A stretch of DNA of 14,696 nt from Candidatus Aminicenantota bacterium (GTDB taxonomy: Bacteria > Acidobacteriota > Aminicenantia > UBA2199), in NCBI GenBank assembly GCA_023136725.1, contig JAGLQR010000015.1, positions 1 to 14,696 on the forward strand. Direction: 5' to 3'. Numbering within the stretch: position 1 is the first letter of the stretch; every line of letters starts with the position of its first letter. A program made the position numbers and the translations under genes. Shown here in pieces: positions 1 through 7,711 of this stretch. The notes under the pieces were generated by a model that saw only the letters and a list, made by a program, of their open reading frames with translations, did no database searches and was not told where the DNA came from.

Positions 1-17
1 GAGGTTTTTTCTCTTTT

Positions 18-46
18 TTTACATTCAAATGCATTTTTTTTTAAAT
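18..46 (+). promoter_or_regulatory. Putative sigma-70 promoter of the HEAT-cyclophilin gene
   Basis: A TTTACA -35-like hexamer (18-23) lies 17 bases before TTAAAT (41-46), giving a start near base 53 and a leader of about 20 bases that contains the ribosome site AAGGAG (62-67). A perfect TATAAT at 51-56 is an alternative -10, but it has no good -35 at the right distance and would start transcription inside the ribosome site. Inferred from hexamers only. Confidence 0.4.
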
Positions 47-72
47 CGAGTATAATAAAAAAAGGAGATATA

Positions 73-2025
73 ATGAGAATTTTCACTGTTATTATTGCAT
101 TATTACTTTTATTATCCTGTACGGGGAACAAGGAAAAGAATATATTTTCAGATGAAACGGTAAGGAAGATCTATACACTTCAGGATCAAAGGGACAGTAA
201 GGGCCTTTTTCTTTACTTCAACAATAAAAATCCGCTTTATAGAAAATATGCAGCTTTGTCTTTTGCTTCCATTCAGGACAAAGAGGCAGTAGATGAATTA
301 ACACTCCTATTATCTGATGAAGATCAGGGCGTTCGGATGGCAGCTGCATATGCACTCGGGCAAACTGCAGATATTAAAGCAGAACCCGGACTCCTTAAAA
401 GTTTCAAAACTGAAAAATCAGATAATGTAAGAATGACCATATTAGAGTCTCTCGGCAAATGTGGCGGGGATGAGTCTCTTGAATTTCTCAGTGATCCCTC
501 ACTTAAGCGAGGCAACGACCTCATAATGAAAGGGCAGGCTCTTGGGATATACAGGTTTATACTAAGAAAAAAGCATGCTGAGAATGGATTGGAAACCGTT
601 ATCAGAACTCTTCTGAAAAGTGATTCTCCAGATGTAAGATTTTATGCTTCCAATGCTCTGTCACGGATAAGGAATGTTGATCTTTCAAATTATTTTGAGG
701 ATCTTCGTGATCTGATTGGTAGAGAAAAAGAGGACAGAGTAAAGATGAACCTGATCATTGCCCTCGGAAAGTGTAAAGGAGGAGAAGTTGTTAAAGTTTT
801 ACGGGCTTTCCTGAGCGATGGAATTGATCAGAGGATAGTTGTTAACAGCATACGTGCACTTGGAAAATTTGAGTATGATATCGTTAAAAGTGATATTTTG
901 AAATTCGTTACAAATAAAAGTTATCAAATATCAGTTGCTGCATCAGAGGTTTTGATGAGAATCGGATCTGCTAAAGATTATAAGGCTTATTTTGATATTT
1001 CCAGAAAAACATTGAATTGGAGAGCGGGGGCAAATCTTCTGAAAATTTCACTCAAACTCGCTCCGGACAAACCGGAAATTTCATCCATGATCAAAAGCTA
1101 TTATAAAAAATCTGTTGATCCATATGAAAAAGGTTCATTGCTGATAGCCTTATCTGAAGACCTGATGAATTATCCGTTTATTGAAGAAGAGACTTTTAAA
1201 AAAGTTGAGAAAGTAATATCCACATCAGGAATGTTATCAATATCCGAAATGATATCTAAAAAAGGATATGATCCTGAAAAAGAGATTTCTACCGGGAAGG
1301 GTTCCCATGTTCTCAGAAAAATTTTTGCCGATATTTTCAAAAGAGGAATTCTATCCGGAGACAGCAGCCTTATTTCGATCTCATCATCGGCACTGAGAGA
1401 TCCCGGTCATAAATTCAGGGAAGTTGTATCAGATCTCACATTTCTGGAAAAATCACTTGAGCAGGTTCAAAAGCCAGGGGATGAAGATAAAAAAAGGGAT
1501 ATTGAAAGAACTTTGAATTTTTTTCGGGGGATAAAAGAAGATAAGGCAAATAATTCAATCCGGGAGAAATCTTTGGACTGGGAAAGGATTGCAAATATCC
1601 CTGCTGACCAGAGAGTAAGGATTGAAACAGATGAGGGTGCCATAATAATAAAGTTGTATGTCGATGACGCACCGGGGTCGGTATCAAATTTTCTGGACCT
1701 TATTCGAGAAGGATATCTCGGTAGAAGTGCTTTCCACAGAGTAGTGCCTAATTTTGTGATACAGGATGGGTGCCCGAGGGGCGATGGATGGGGCGGGCCT
1801 GAAGAAACTATCCGTTCTGAATTCTCCAGGGCCTATTATGAAGAGGGTAGTGTTGGAATGGCATCATCAGGAAAGGATACAGAAGGTAGCCAGTGGTTCA
1901 TTACACACTCTTCCACACCCCATCTTGACGGTAGATACACAATTTTCGGCAAAGTGATAGAGGGGATGGAAATTGTAAATAGAATAAAAGTAGGGACCCG
2001 AATCTTTAAATATGTAATTCTATAA
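73..2025 (+). CDS. Lipoprotein with HEAT repeats and C-terminal cyclophilin peptidyl-prolyl isomerase domain
   Basis: 650 aa. The N-terminus is a lipoprotein signal peptide: Met-Arg, a hydrophobic run, then LLSC with the lipidated Cys at residue 16, so the mature protein is probably anchored in the cell envelope. Residues about 45-300 show repeated helical pairs of HEAT type (for example VRMAAAYALG and VRMTILESLG around residues 87-128). Residues 310-510 are helical and unassigned. Residues 515-650 form a complete cyclophilin domain that would catalyse cis-trans isomerisation of X-Pro bonds. FHRVVPNF carries the catalytic Arg556, Gln564 follows, GSQWFIT holds Phe609, and HLDGRYTIFGKV comes near the end. 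The position of the human cyclophilin A Trp121 is His617, which is common in bacterial cyclophilins. Start choice: AAGGAG at 62-67, five bases before ATG. The gene stands alone and converges on the next gene with an 8-base gap. A periplasmic or outer-membrane folding role is inferred. Confidence 0.9.
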   Translation: MRIFTVIIALLLLLSCTGNKEKNIFSDETVRKIYTLQDQRDSKGLFLYFNNKNPLYRKYAALSFASIQDKEAVDELTLLLSDEDQGVRMAAAYALGQTADIKAEPGLLKSFKTEKSDNVRMTILESLGKCGGDESLEFLSDPSLKRGNDLIMKGQALGIYRFILRKKHAENGLETVIRTLLKSDSPDVRFYASNALSRIRNVDLSNYFEDLRDLIGREKEDRVKMNLIIALGKCKGGEVVKVLRAFLSDGIDQRIVVNSIRALGKFEYDIVKSDILKFVTNKSYQISVAASEVLMRIGSAKDYKAYFDISRKTLNWRAGANLLKISLKLAPDKPEISSMIKSYYKKSVDPYEKGSLLIALSEDLMNYPFIEEETFKKVEKVISTSGMLSISEMISKKGYDPEKEISTGKGSHVLRKIFADIFKRGILSGDSSLISISSSALRDPGHKFREVVSDLTFLEKSLEQVQKPGDEDKKRDIERTLNFFRGIKEDKANNSIREKSLDWERIANIPADQRVRIETDEGAIIIKLYVDDAPGSVSNFLDLIREGYLGRSAFHRVVPNFVIQDGCPRGDGWGGPEETIRSEFSRAYYEEGSVGMASSGKDTEGSQWFITHSSTPHLDGRYTIFGKVIEGMEIVNRIKVGTRIFKYVIL

Positions 2026-2033
2026 GAAGAATA

Positions 2034-2810
2034 TCACCTGTTCTCTACCTGTTTTATCATTCCAATTATGATCTTTCTTACTTCAGCAGAAGGGGCCTCG
2101 CCAAGCATTTGTTCAAGCAGGTTCAATGCTTTTCTGCGCTGACCCATCTTTATATATCCTCTGGCTATATTTATTTTTATACTGACATCATTTACCCTTG
2201 ATAATTGAAGAGCCCTTTCATAATTATATACTGCTTTTTTATAAAATCCTTTTTGTTCGAATATACTACCCTTTAGATTGTATAAAGATACAAATTCAGG
2301 GTTTTTAATCAGCCCCTTCTCAATGTATCTAAGTGCATTATCCAACCTCTTCAGTTTCAACTCAAGCATAGCCAGGTTAAGAAAAGCGTTCTCCGGAGTA
2401 TTGTATTTACTGGAATTTGCAGCGATAAGATAATTCTCTTTTGCAAGATCATAGTTTCCCAGCTCTGTATGTACTATTCCGATAAAGTTAAAAGCATCAG
2501 CATTTAATGGATAATGCTTTACTACATTGGTAAATAATTTCAGGCTCTCCTTTAACTTCATTTGCTGAAGATAGACTATGCCAAGTCCCATAGATGCTCT
2601 CATCATCCCTGGTTTCTTTTTCAAAGCCTTTTTAAATTGTTCCATTGCAATATTCAATGTTCCCTGATTAAGATATTTATAACCCATATTCATGTTATAT
2701 TCGGCGGTTCCTTTTCTCAAGTAGTCAGGGATTGTTCTTACTTCCTTTTTACAAAAACTGAATAAAATCATTATTATCATTAAAGGCAGAAGAATTGTTT
2801 TTCTTGTCAT
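2034..2810 (-). CDS. TPR-repeat exported protein, probable lipoprotein
   Basis: 258 aa. Residues 1-20 are a basic-hydrophobic signal sequence ending in FSFC. Cys20 followed by KKE looks like a lipidation site, but Phe at -1 departs from the usual Gly/Ala/Ser, so lipidation is likely rather than certain. From about residue 36 to 245 there are about six consecutive tetratricopeptide repeats, for example MGYKYLNQG..A..QFKKAL, LGIVYLQQ and IGIVHTELGNY..A. The arrangement resembles PilF/PilW pilotins of type IV pili, but no pilus gene is nearby, so I do not use that name. It is the last gene of the plsY operon. Its ATG overlaps the upstream TGA as ATGA (2807-2810), and AGGAG sits six bases upstream inside the cyclase gene, so translation is probably coupled. 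The role is presumably a protein-protein scaffold in the envelope; partners are unknown. Confidence 0.85.
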   Translation of the reverse strand: MTRKTILLPLMIIMILFSFCKKEVRTIPDYLRKGTAEYNMNMGYKYLNQGTLNIAMEQFKKALKKKPGMMRASMGLGIVYLQQMKLKESLKLFTNVVKHYPLNADAFNFIGIVHTELGNYDLAKENYLIAANSSKYNTPENAFLNLAMLELKLKRLDNALRYIEKGLIKNPEFVSLYNLKGSIFEQKGFYKKAVYNYERALQLSRVNDVSIKINIARGYIKMGQRRKALNLLEQMLGEAPSAEVRKIIIGMIKQVENR

Positions 2811-4366
2811 TTTGTCTCCTTTATTTTACCAAGGACAGAATAAGCTTTGACGGGCTTTGATATTCCATGGAGGTTTATTTTTCCCAATTGTTTGAAATTA
2901 AATTTCTTTTTGGTCTGTTTCATAGTAGTCTCAGAAACAATGACCTCCCCCGGTTTTGCAACTCCTGATTCAAGACGTGATGCAATATTAACAGTATTTC
3001 CAATAACTGTATAATCATATCTGCTTGGGGATCCGAAATCTCCTGATATAAGTTTTCCGGAGTTTATCCCGATCCTGATCTCTATTTTTTCTTTTTCAGG
3101 AGTTGAACGGTTCATTTTCTTTAATCTGTTTAACATTTCCAAAGCGGTATTAATAGAAAGCTCTGTGTGGTCCTTTTGTTCGAACGGGACTCCGAAAACG
3201 GCCATGATCGAATCCCCTATATATTTATCGAGTGTTCCATTATTCTCAAAGATTATATCGGTCATCTCAGTAAAAAAATTATTGAGGAATACCCCGATCT
3301 CTATTGGTCTCATATTTTCTACACGGGTAGTAAATCCTACAATATCCATAAACAGGACTGATGCTTCACTTTCATGATAACCGGCAAAATCACTTGTCTT
3401 ACTATCCTGAAGCTCCATTATCTTTGAAACTATTGCAGGAGAGTGATAACGCTCAAGCCTGGATCGTATCTTCTTTTCCCGATTCAGGTTATTAAGGCTT
3501 TTTATCCCTTCTACAGACAATCCCGTGAAATTTGCAATAATGGATATCATTTCAAGATCTCTCTCTTCAAATATTTTTCCCATCCTTGTCGTGTCGGCAT
3601 ATATCAATCCGTAAATGGAGTTTTTTGTCCAGATCGGGATCGATATTGCAGATTTTATACCATACATAATGATACTCTTGGCTCCGTCAAATCTGGAATC
3701 ATCCATTGTATTTGATGAAAGAATTGCAACTTTCTCATTTATTGACCTCATTGCAATAGTTTTTGAAATTTTCACTTCATCTTTCTCCGATCCTTCAGCG
3801 TGAGAATATTTCAGATCAAGGTCATCATTTTCCTGGTCATAAGAAAATATATACAATCTGTTGGGATTTAAAAAATTGAATAGGAGTTCACCTACTTTTT
3901 CAAAACTTTCTTCAAATGTTGTTGCTCCAATCAGATTTTTTCCCAATAAAGTGAGTGATTCCAACATATTTAATTCCGACGTTATAGCATCCTTGTCTTT
4001 TTTTAATTTAAGATTGTCAGACAGGGGGATCATAACTGAGATCCTCTGGTCATCAATGTCAGTTATCCTGGGTATTTTTTTCTCTTCAAGAAACTTTAGA
4101 ATACTTCTTCCAATAGTTATATTATCACCGACTTCGAGTACTTTTTCTTCTATTTTTATTCCATTTACATAAGTACCATTTGTGCTTTTCAGATCAACAA
4201 TTTTATAGGTGTCGCCTGATTTTATAAGTTTGCAATGTTTCCGTGAAATAGAAGTATCATCCATATAGAAATCATTCCCGGGTAGTTTCCCGATCGTTAT
4301 CTCGTTTTTTATCAATGAGAAAAACTTCTGCTCATCATTAATGACAAAATCTAATCTAAATTCCAT
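2807..4366 (-). CDS. FHA - GAF - class III adenylate/guanylate cyclase
   Basis: 519 aa, with no signal peptide or membrane segment, so cytosolic. Residues 1-95 are an FHA phosphothreonine-binding domain (SISRKH at 39-44, STNGTYVNG at 61-69). Residues about 135-290 are a GAF sensory domain. Residues about 333-515 are a class III nucleotide cyclase. The metal-binding aspartates are Asp341 (MDIVGFT) and Asp385 (GDSIMAVFG). Lys381 and Thr453 are the adenine-selecting pair, pointing to ATP and cAMP. Asn460 and Arg464 (NTVNIASR) are the transition-state residues. The Lys that usually contacts the triphosphate near the C-terminus is His500 (NLHGIS). Expected role: making cAMP in response to a GAF ligand and a phosphothreonine partner, presumably a Ser/Thr kinase substrate elsewhere. 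The start overlaps the end of gpsA by 16 bases; the best ribosome site (AGGAG, 4379-4383) is 12 bases upstream, rather far. Confidence 0.92.
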   Translation of the reverse strand: MEFRLDFVINDEQKFFSLIKNEITIGKLPGNDFYMDDTSISRKHCKLIKSGDTYKIVDLKSTNGTYVNGIKIEEKVLEVGDNITIGRSILKFLEEKKIPRITDIDDQRISVMIPLSDNLKLKKDKDAITSELNMLESLTLLGKNLIGATTFEESFEKVGELLFNFLNPNRLYIFSYDQENDDLDLKYSHAEGSEKDEVKISKTIAMRSINEKVAILSSNTMDDSRFDGAKSIIMYGIKSAISIPIWTKNSIYGLIYADTTRMGKIFEERDLEMISIIANFTGLSVEGIKSLNNLNREKKIRSRLERYHSPAIVSKIMELQDSKTSDFAGYHESEASVLFMDIVGFTTRVENMRPIEIGVFLNNFFTEMTDIIFENNGTLDKYIGDSIMAVFGVPFEQKDHTELSINTALEMLNRLKKMNRSTPEKEKIEIRIGINSGKLISGDFGSPSRYDYTVIGNTVNIASRLESGVAKPGEVIVSETTMKQTKKKFNFKQLGKINLHGISKPVKAYSVLGKIKETK

Positions 4367-5358
4367 TCTATTTTCAGGCTCCTCTGCATTAATTCTTTAA
4401 GCGCACTTGCAGGATCTTTGTCTTCAAAGAGTATTTCGTAAACTTTGTCTGATATTGGCATTTCAATATCAAGTTCTCTTGAGAGGGATCTTATAGCCTT
4501 TGTGGTCTCAACACCCTCAGCAATTGTGATGCTCTTTTTCTCGATCTCTTTGAGGGTCTCTCCTTTTGCGATCCTTACACCCAACTGGAAATTCCTCGAA
4601 AGGGGACCGAAACTGGTAAGCATAAGGTCTCCTATGCCGGCTAGTCCCCAGAACGTTTCCCTGTTTGCTCCCAGTTTTAGTCCGATCTTTAATATTTCCA
4701 TACTGGCACGTGTTACAAGTGAAGCTGTAGTATTGAATCCATACCCAAGTCCGTTTATGATTCCGGATGCAATAGCCATTATGTTCTTCATAGAACCAGC
4801 TACTTCTATGCCTATCAGGTCATTAGATCTGTAGATTCTCAGAACGGAAGATGAGAATTTCTCCTGGATATTTCTCAGGATATCAGGGTTTTCTGAAGCG
4901 GCAACTATTGCGGTCGGGAAATTCCGGGACAGTTCTTTAGCGAATGATGGACCGGATATTGTTATCCAGTTATTTAAGATATCTTTTCCAAGAACATCTG
5001 AAGCTATCCTTGATATAGTTTTTAGGCTGGTTGATTCGAAACCCTTTGATAAACTTATTATTGTTTTTCCTGACAATTTTCCTTTAAGTGATTCGAATGA
5101 TTTTCTTATGAATTTAGAAGGGACTGCAAAAATTAATATATCAGATTTTTCTACTTCATTCTCAAGTCCGGAAACAGGATACAGGTTTTCTGATAGTACT
5201 ACCTCAGGGAGAAATAGTGAATTTTCCCTGAATTTTTCTATTGATTCGATTACTTCTTTTTCGCGAACCCACAATTTTACTATGTTTCCCTGGGATGCAA
5301 GGTAGTTAGCAAACGAAGTTCCCCAGGATCCCCCTCCGATAACGAGTATATTATCCAT
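4351..5358 (-). CDS. gpsA: Glycerol-3-phosphate dehydrogenase [NAD(P)+]
   Basis: 335 aa, the normal length for GpsA. It reduces dihydroxyacetone phosphate to sn-glycerol 3-phosphate in the cytoplasm, the backbone precursor of phospholipids. The N-terminal Rossmann fold has the dinucleotide motif GGGSWGTSFA at 8-17. ISGPSFAKE (134-142) is a family signature. Catalytic Lys191 sits in GSMKNIMAI. The conserved AGIGDLMLT (240-248) and SRN (254-256) substrate-site segments are present, as is AEGVETT (280-286) near the C-terminus. The start is ATG with GGAG about seven bases upstream, within the 3' end of plsY. It overlaps plsY by 8 bases and the cyclase gene by 16, so the four genes form one transcript. 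Pairing with plsY supplies the acyltransferase directly with its acceptor substrate. Confidence 0.97.
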   Translation of the reverse strand: MDNILVIGGGSWGTSFANYLASQGNIVKLWVREKEVIESIEKFRENSLFLPEVVLSENLYPVSGLENEVEKSDILIFAVPSKFIRKSFESLKGKLSGKTIISLSKGFESTSLKTISRIASDVLGKDILNNWITISGPSFAKELSRNFPTAIVAASENPDILRNIQEKFSSSVLRIYRSNDLIGIEVAGSMKNIMAIASGIINGLGYGFNTTASLVTRASMEILKIGLKLGANRETFWGLAGIGDLMLTSFGPLSRNFQLGVRIAKGETLKEIEKKSITIAEGVETTKAIRSLSRELDIEMPISDKVYEILFEDKDPASALKELMQRSLKIEWNLD

Positions 5359-5965
5359 TTTGTCTCCGGTGGAATTCGGGCTCGGTCCCTGATCCGATCC
5401 TCTTGATATTCTCCTTATGTCTTATCAGGATAATGATGCTAATGAGAAGAACAATGATAGAAGCTTCTGCAATGTTTGTAAAAAGAACGGCAAAGAATGC
5501 ACTTGTGACGCCGGCAAGTGAAGAAAGTGAAACGTAACCTGTATAGATCAGAAAAAAAATGAAAAAAACTGCGAATGCAGGAAATATGAATATCCCGTCG
5601 GAGGCAGACATATAAGCAAGAAAAACTCCTGCAAAGGTGGCGACACCCTTTCCTCCCTTGAACTTCAGCCAGACAGGATATATGTGGCCTATTATTGCGA
5701 GAGCACCTCCTCCAATAATCATAGGGGGATATTTGAAGTGAATAAGACCGTAGATTACAGGAATTGCCCCTTTTAATACATCAACAAAGAGAGTTATAAT
5801 TGCTGCTTTACCACCACAGGTTCTGAGGATATTTGTTGCTCCTGTATTACCGCTCCCTTCTTTTCTGATGTCATGTTTCTTTGAGAACCAGAAAATTATG
5901 AAACCTGTGGGGATAGATCCTATGATGTAGGAAAAAATAAAGAACATGATCTCGTGGTTACCCAA
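5351..5965 (-). CDS. plsY: Glycerol-3-phosphate acyltransferase PlsY (TTG start)
   Basis: 204 aa integral membrane enzyme that transfers an acyl group from acyl-phosphate to sn-glycerol 3-phosphate, giving lysophosphatidic acid. The three PlsY motifs are present: GSIPTGF (16-22) followed by EGSGNTGATN (36-45), the phosphate-loop-like GHIYPVWLKFKGGKGVAT (93-110), and HKENIKRIGSGTEPEF (183-198). About five hydrophobic segments are visible. The TTG start at 5963-5965 is chosen because AAGGAG (5973-5978) lies seven bases away; the first in-frame ATG (codon 7, 5945-5947) would be 25 bases from it. It is the first gene of a four-gene overlapping operon with gpsA immediately downstream. It is divergent from the gene at 6091 across a 125-base promoter region. 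Confidence 0.96.
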   Translation of the reverse strand: MGNHEIMFFIFSYIIGSIPTGFIIFWFSKKHDIRKEGSGNTGATNILRTCGGKAAIITLFVDVLKGAIPVIYGLIHFKYPPMIIGGGALAIIGHIYPVWLKFKGGKGVATFAGVFLAYMSASDGIFIFPAFAVFFIFFLIYTGYVSLSSLAGVTSAFFAVLFTNIAEASIIVLLISIIILIRHKENIKRIGSGTEPEFHRRQNG

Positions 5966-5972
5966 GTTTTAT

Positions 5973-5978
5973 CTCCTT
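5973..5978 (-). promoter_or_regulatory. Ribosome binding site fixing the plsY TTG start
   Basis: AAGGAG on the minus strand, seven bases before TTG. It is well placed for TTG and too far for the ATG at codon 7. Confidence 0.7.
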
Positions 5979-5983
5979 TGAGG

Positions 5984-6012
5984 ATTATAGGTAAAACCTG
6001 AAATTTTGTAAA
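5984..6012 (-). promoter_or_regulatory. Putative sigma-70 promoter of the plsY operon
   Basis: On the minus strand TTTACA (6012-6007) is separated by exactly 17 bases from a perfect TATAAT (5989-5984). The hexamers are near consensus. The predicted start (about 5977) falls at the edge of the ribosome site, implying an extremely short leader of about 12 bases before the TTG codon. Confidence 0.55.
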
Positions 6013-6032
6013 GAGAGCATACACACGGTAAG

Positions 6033-6061
6033 TTGATTTTTTATTTACAGTTGAGTAAAAT
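6033..6061 (+). promoter_or_regulatory. Putative sigma-70 promoter of the 6091 gene
   Basis: TTGATT (6033-6038), 17-base spacer, TAAAAT (6056-6061). The predicted start near 6068 leaves a leader of about 23 bases containing AGGAGG (6081-6086). Confidence 0.55.
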
Positions 6062-6090
6062 TTATTTTTAACAAATGAAAAGGAGGATAA

Positions 6091-6663
6091 ATGGCGAATA
6101 GCATGGAAGTGAAAGGGAATGTGATCGCCTCAATTCCTGCGTTTATTGAAAAAAACTTCGGGAATGAAGGTTTGTCAAAATGGCAGGATCATATCTCTGA
6201 AGAAGCAAGACAGGTGTTTTCAAAAAAGACCAAAGAAGACAATTGGTATCCTCTCACAATTGCTCTCACGGAACCGATGGCCAATATTGCACATTTATTC
6301 TACGATTGGGACCTAAAAAAAGCATCTTGGGCTCTGGGGAGGTTCAGTGCAGATTTCAGTATCTCCAACTTAAAAAAAGTATTCTTTAAAGTAGGAAGTA
6401 CAACATTTTTTCTTAAAAAAGCTGCAGATTTTATGAATGGATATTACCGTCCTGCAACAATAACTCCGATCAGTGTTGAAGATGGAGAAGCTATATTTCA
6501 TATAACGGAATTTAATGAAATTGAAATTACTATTGAGTACAGGATAGCCGGATGGATCGAACGGGTCCTTGAGATCGCAGGTAATAAAAATATTTCAGTT
6601 GAAGTAACTCAGTCACTTAAAGATTTCAAGCCTTATACGGAGTTTCTTGTTAAGTGGGAATAA
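6091..6663 (+). CDS. Uncharacterised cytosolic protein, possibly TIGR02265/V4R-like
   Basis: 190 aa, no signal peptide, no membrane segment and no Cys residues. The overall layout is an N-terminal VKGNVIASIPAFIEKNFG segment, a central LGRFSADFSISNLKK (82-96), then a beta-rich C-terminus (ITEFNEIEITIEYRIAGWIERVLEIAG, about 138-164) ending in TEFLVKW. It recalls the TIGR02265 (DUF2378)/heme-NO-binding-like proteins and the V4R ligand-binding fold, in which the last segment often reads YCEF; here it is YTEF, so a Cys-based metal or ligand site is absent. I recognise this from pattern only; a ligand-binding or sensory role is an inference. It has its own promoter and a strong AGGAGG four bases before ATG. 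It is divergent from plsY and ends 9 bases from the convergent truA. Confidence 0.75.
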   Translation: MANSMEVKGNVIASIPAFIEKNFGNEGLSKWQDHISEEARQVFSKKTKEDNWYPLTIALTEPMANIAHLFYDWDLKKASWALGRFSADFSISNLKKVFFKVGSTTFFLKKAADFMNGYYRPATITPISVEDGEAIFHITEFNEIEITIEYRIAGWIERVLEIAGNKNISVEVTQSLKDFKPYTEFLVKWE

Positions 6664-6672
6664 GATTAGGCG

Positions 6673-7413
6673 CTAGTCATATTTTACAGATGCCAGAGTA
6701 AGCCCCTCAGGATCTGCAGTGGTTCCTGCTGCTCTTCTGTCTTTTGCTTCAAATATTTCAGGTATTTTTTTCAGGTCAATTTTTCCTGTTCCTACGTCAA
6801 TGATTGCCCCTACCATATTTCTTACCATATATCGGAGAAAACTTTTCCCTTTTATTGTGAATATGATCTCATCTCCTTTTGACTTCATTTTGAATTCACT
6901 AATGGTTCTTATCCTGTTCTTGTGAGGATCATCAGATGTGAATGAACTGAAATCCTTCTCTCCAATAAAGTATTTTGTAGCTTTTTTCATTTTTTTCTTG
7001 TTGAGCGGATAAGAAACATGGGAATAAAAACGTGAATCAAAAGGTGAAGTGACTTTACCATTGAAGATCCTGTAAATATAGGTTTTTGATTTGGCTCCGA
7101 ATCTTGAATTGAAAGAGGGATCAACCAGTTCACAATCTGCGATCCGGATATCATGAGGGAGGAGAGAATTAAAAGCCCTTTGAAGTGATTCGGCATCTAT
7201 ATTTATCCCAATGTAAAAGTTTGCGGTCAGGCCCGTAGAGTGGACGCCGGCATCTGTTCTACTGCTCCCCGTAACTGTTACCATCTGTTTGGATATTATT
7301 TTCAGGGCGTTTACAAGTTCTTCCTGGATTGTTCTGATCCCATGACCCTGGTACTGCCAACCTTTATATTCAGTACCATCAAAATGGATGATAATCTTAT
7401 AATTATTTCTCAA
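6673..7413 (-). CDS. truA: tRNA pseudouridine(38-40) synthase TruA (TTG start)
   Basis: 246 aa, typical length. It converts uridine to pseudouridine at positions 38-40 of the tRNA anticodon arm. The N-terminus has the family opening IIHFDGTEYKGWQYQ (8-22). The catalytic Asp54 lies in SSRTDAGVH (50-58). The C-terminal half has FIGEKDFSSF and SFLRYMVRNMVG, the second conserved signature of the fold. The start appears to be TTG at 7411-7413: no in-frame ATG precedes the conserved FDGTEYKGWQ, and an AGGA sequence lies about nine bases upstream. It follows rpmB on the same strand after a 107-base gap with no clear promoter, so cotranscription with rpmB is likely. Confidence 0.95.
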   Translation of the reverse strand: MRNNYKIIIHFDGTEYKGWQYQGHGIRTIQEELVNALKIISKQMVTVTGSSRTDAGVHSTGLTANFYIGINIDAESLQRAFNSLLPHDIRIADCELVDPSFNSRFGAKSKTYIYRIFNGKVTSPFDSRFYSHVSYPLNKKKMKKATKYFIGEKDFSSFTSDDPHKNRIRTISEFKMKSKGDEIIFTIKGKSFLRYMVRNMVGAIIDVGTGKIDLKKIPEIFEAKDRRAAGTTADPEGLTLASVKYD

Positions 7414-7428
7414 TTTTGAGATTCCTGA

Positions 7429-7443
7429 TCAGACAGGGTCTGA
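7429..7443. repeat. Small inverted repeat between rpmB and truA
   Basis: TCAGAC-AGG-GTCTGA: six-base arms around a three-base loop, just upstream of truA. There is no T-run on either side to make it an intrinsic terminator. It could be a leader hairpin in the rpmB-truA transcript or chance. Confidence 0.25.
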
Positions 7444-7520
7444 ACAGCCATTAATTTCAGGCACTTTTTTTTCAGAGACAAATACCCGGGAAATTCTGCA
7501 ACTGATTCAGAGTGATCTTT

Positions 7521-7703
7521 TTATTTAACCTTTCCGGAACGAATACAGGATGTGCAAACCCTGAGGCTCTTTTTCTTGCCGTCAATTGTAACTTTAACTT
7601 TCTGAAGGTTAGGGAGCCATCTCCTCTTAGTCAATTTGTGGGAATGACTGACGTTATTTCCGGTTATAGGTTTTTTTCCACATATTTCACATACTTTTGC
7701 CAC
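7521..7703 (-). CDS. rpmB: 50S ribosomal protein L28 (GTG start, zinc-type)
   Basis: 60 aa protein of the large ribosomal subunit. It begins (V/M)AKVCEICGKKP, with HSHKLTKRRWLPNLQKV in the middle and LRVCTSCIRSGKVK at the end, all diagnostic of L28. Cys5, Cys8, Cys50 and Cys53 form two CxxC pairs, so this is the zinc-binding C+ form. The GTG at 7701-7703 is the start: AAGGAGG (7712-7718) lies eight bases upstream, and the conserved AKVCEICGKKP follows directly. A longer reading frame continues to 7856 but its extra part is not L28-like and overlaps the divergent permease. It is first in a likely rpmB-truA unit. Confidence 0.96.
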   Translation of the reverse strand: MAKVCEICGKKPITGNNVSHSHKLTKRRWLPNLQKVKVTIDGKKKSLRVCTSCIRSGKVK

Positions 7704-7711
7704 TTTGAAAT

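Noticed and set aside
2026..2033. Possible bidirectional terminator between the cyclophilin and TPR genes
   Set aside because: Only eight bases separate the stops, and no GC-rich hairpin with a T-run is visible there or in the flanking coding ends.
2034..2810. Naming the TPR protein as the type IV pilus pilotin PilF/PilW
   Set aside because: The TPR layout is similar, but no pilus gene is in the window and TPR similarity alone is not specific.
4445..4834. Plus-strand open frame of 129 codons inside gpsA
   Set aside because: It is the antisense of a clearly conserved GpsA sequence and has no family resemblance or ribosome site.
6664..6672. Possible terminator between the 6091 gene and truA
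   Set aside because: The gap is nine bases with no stem-loop; nothing supports a terminator.
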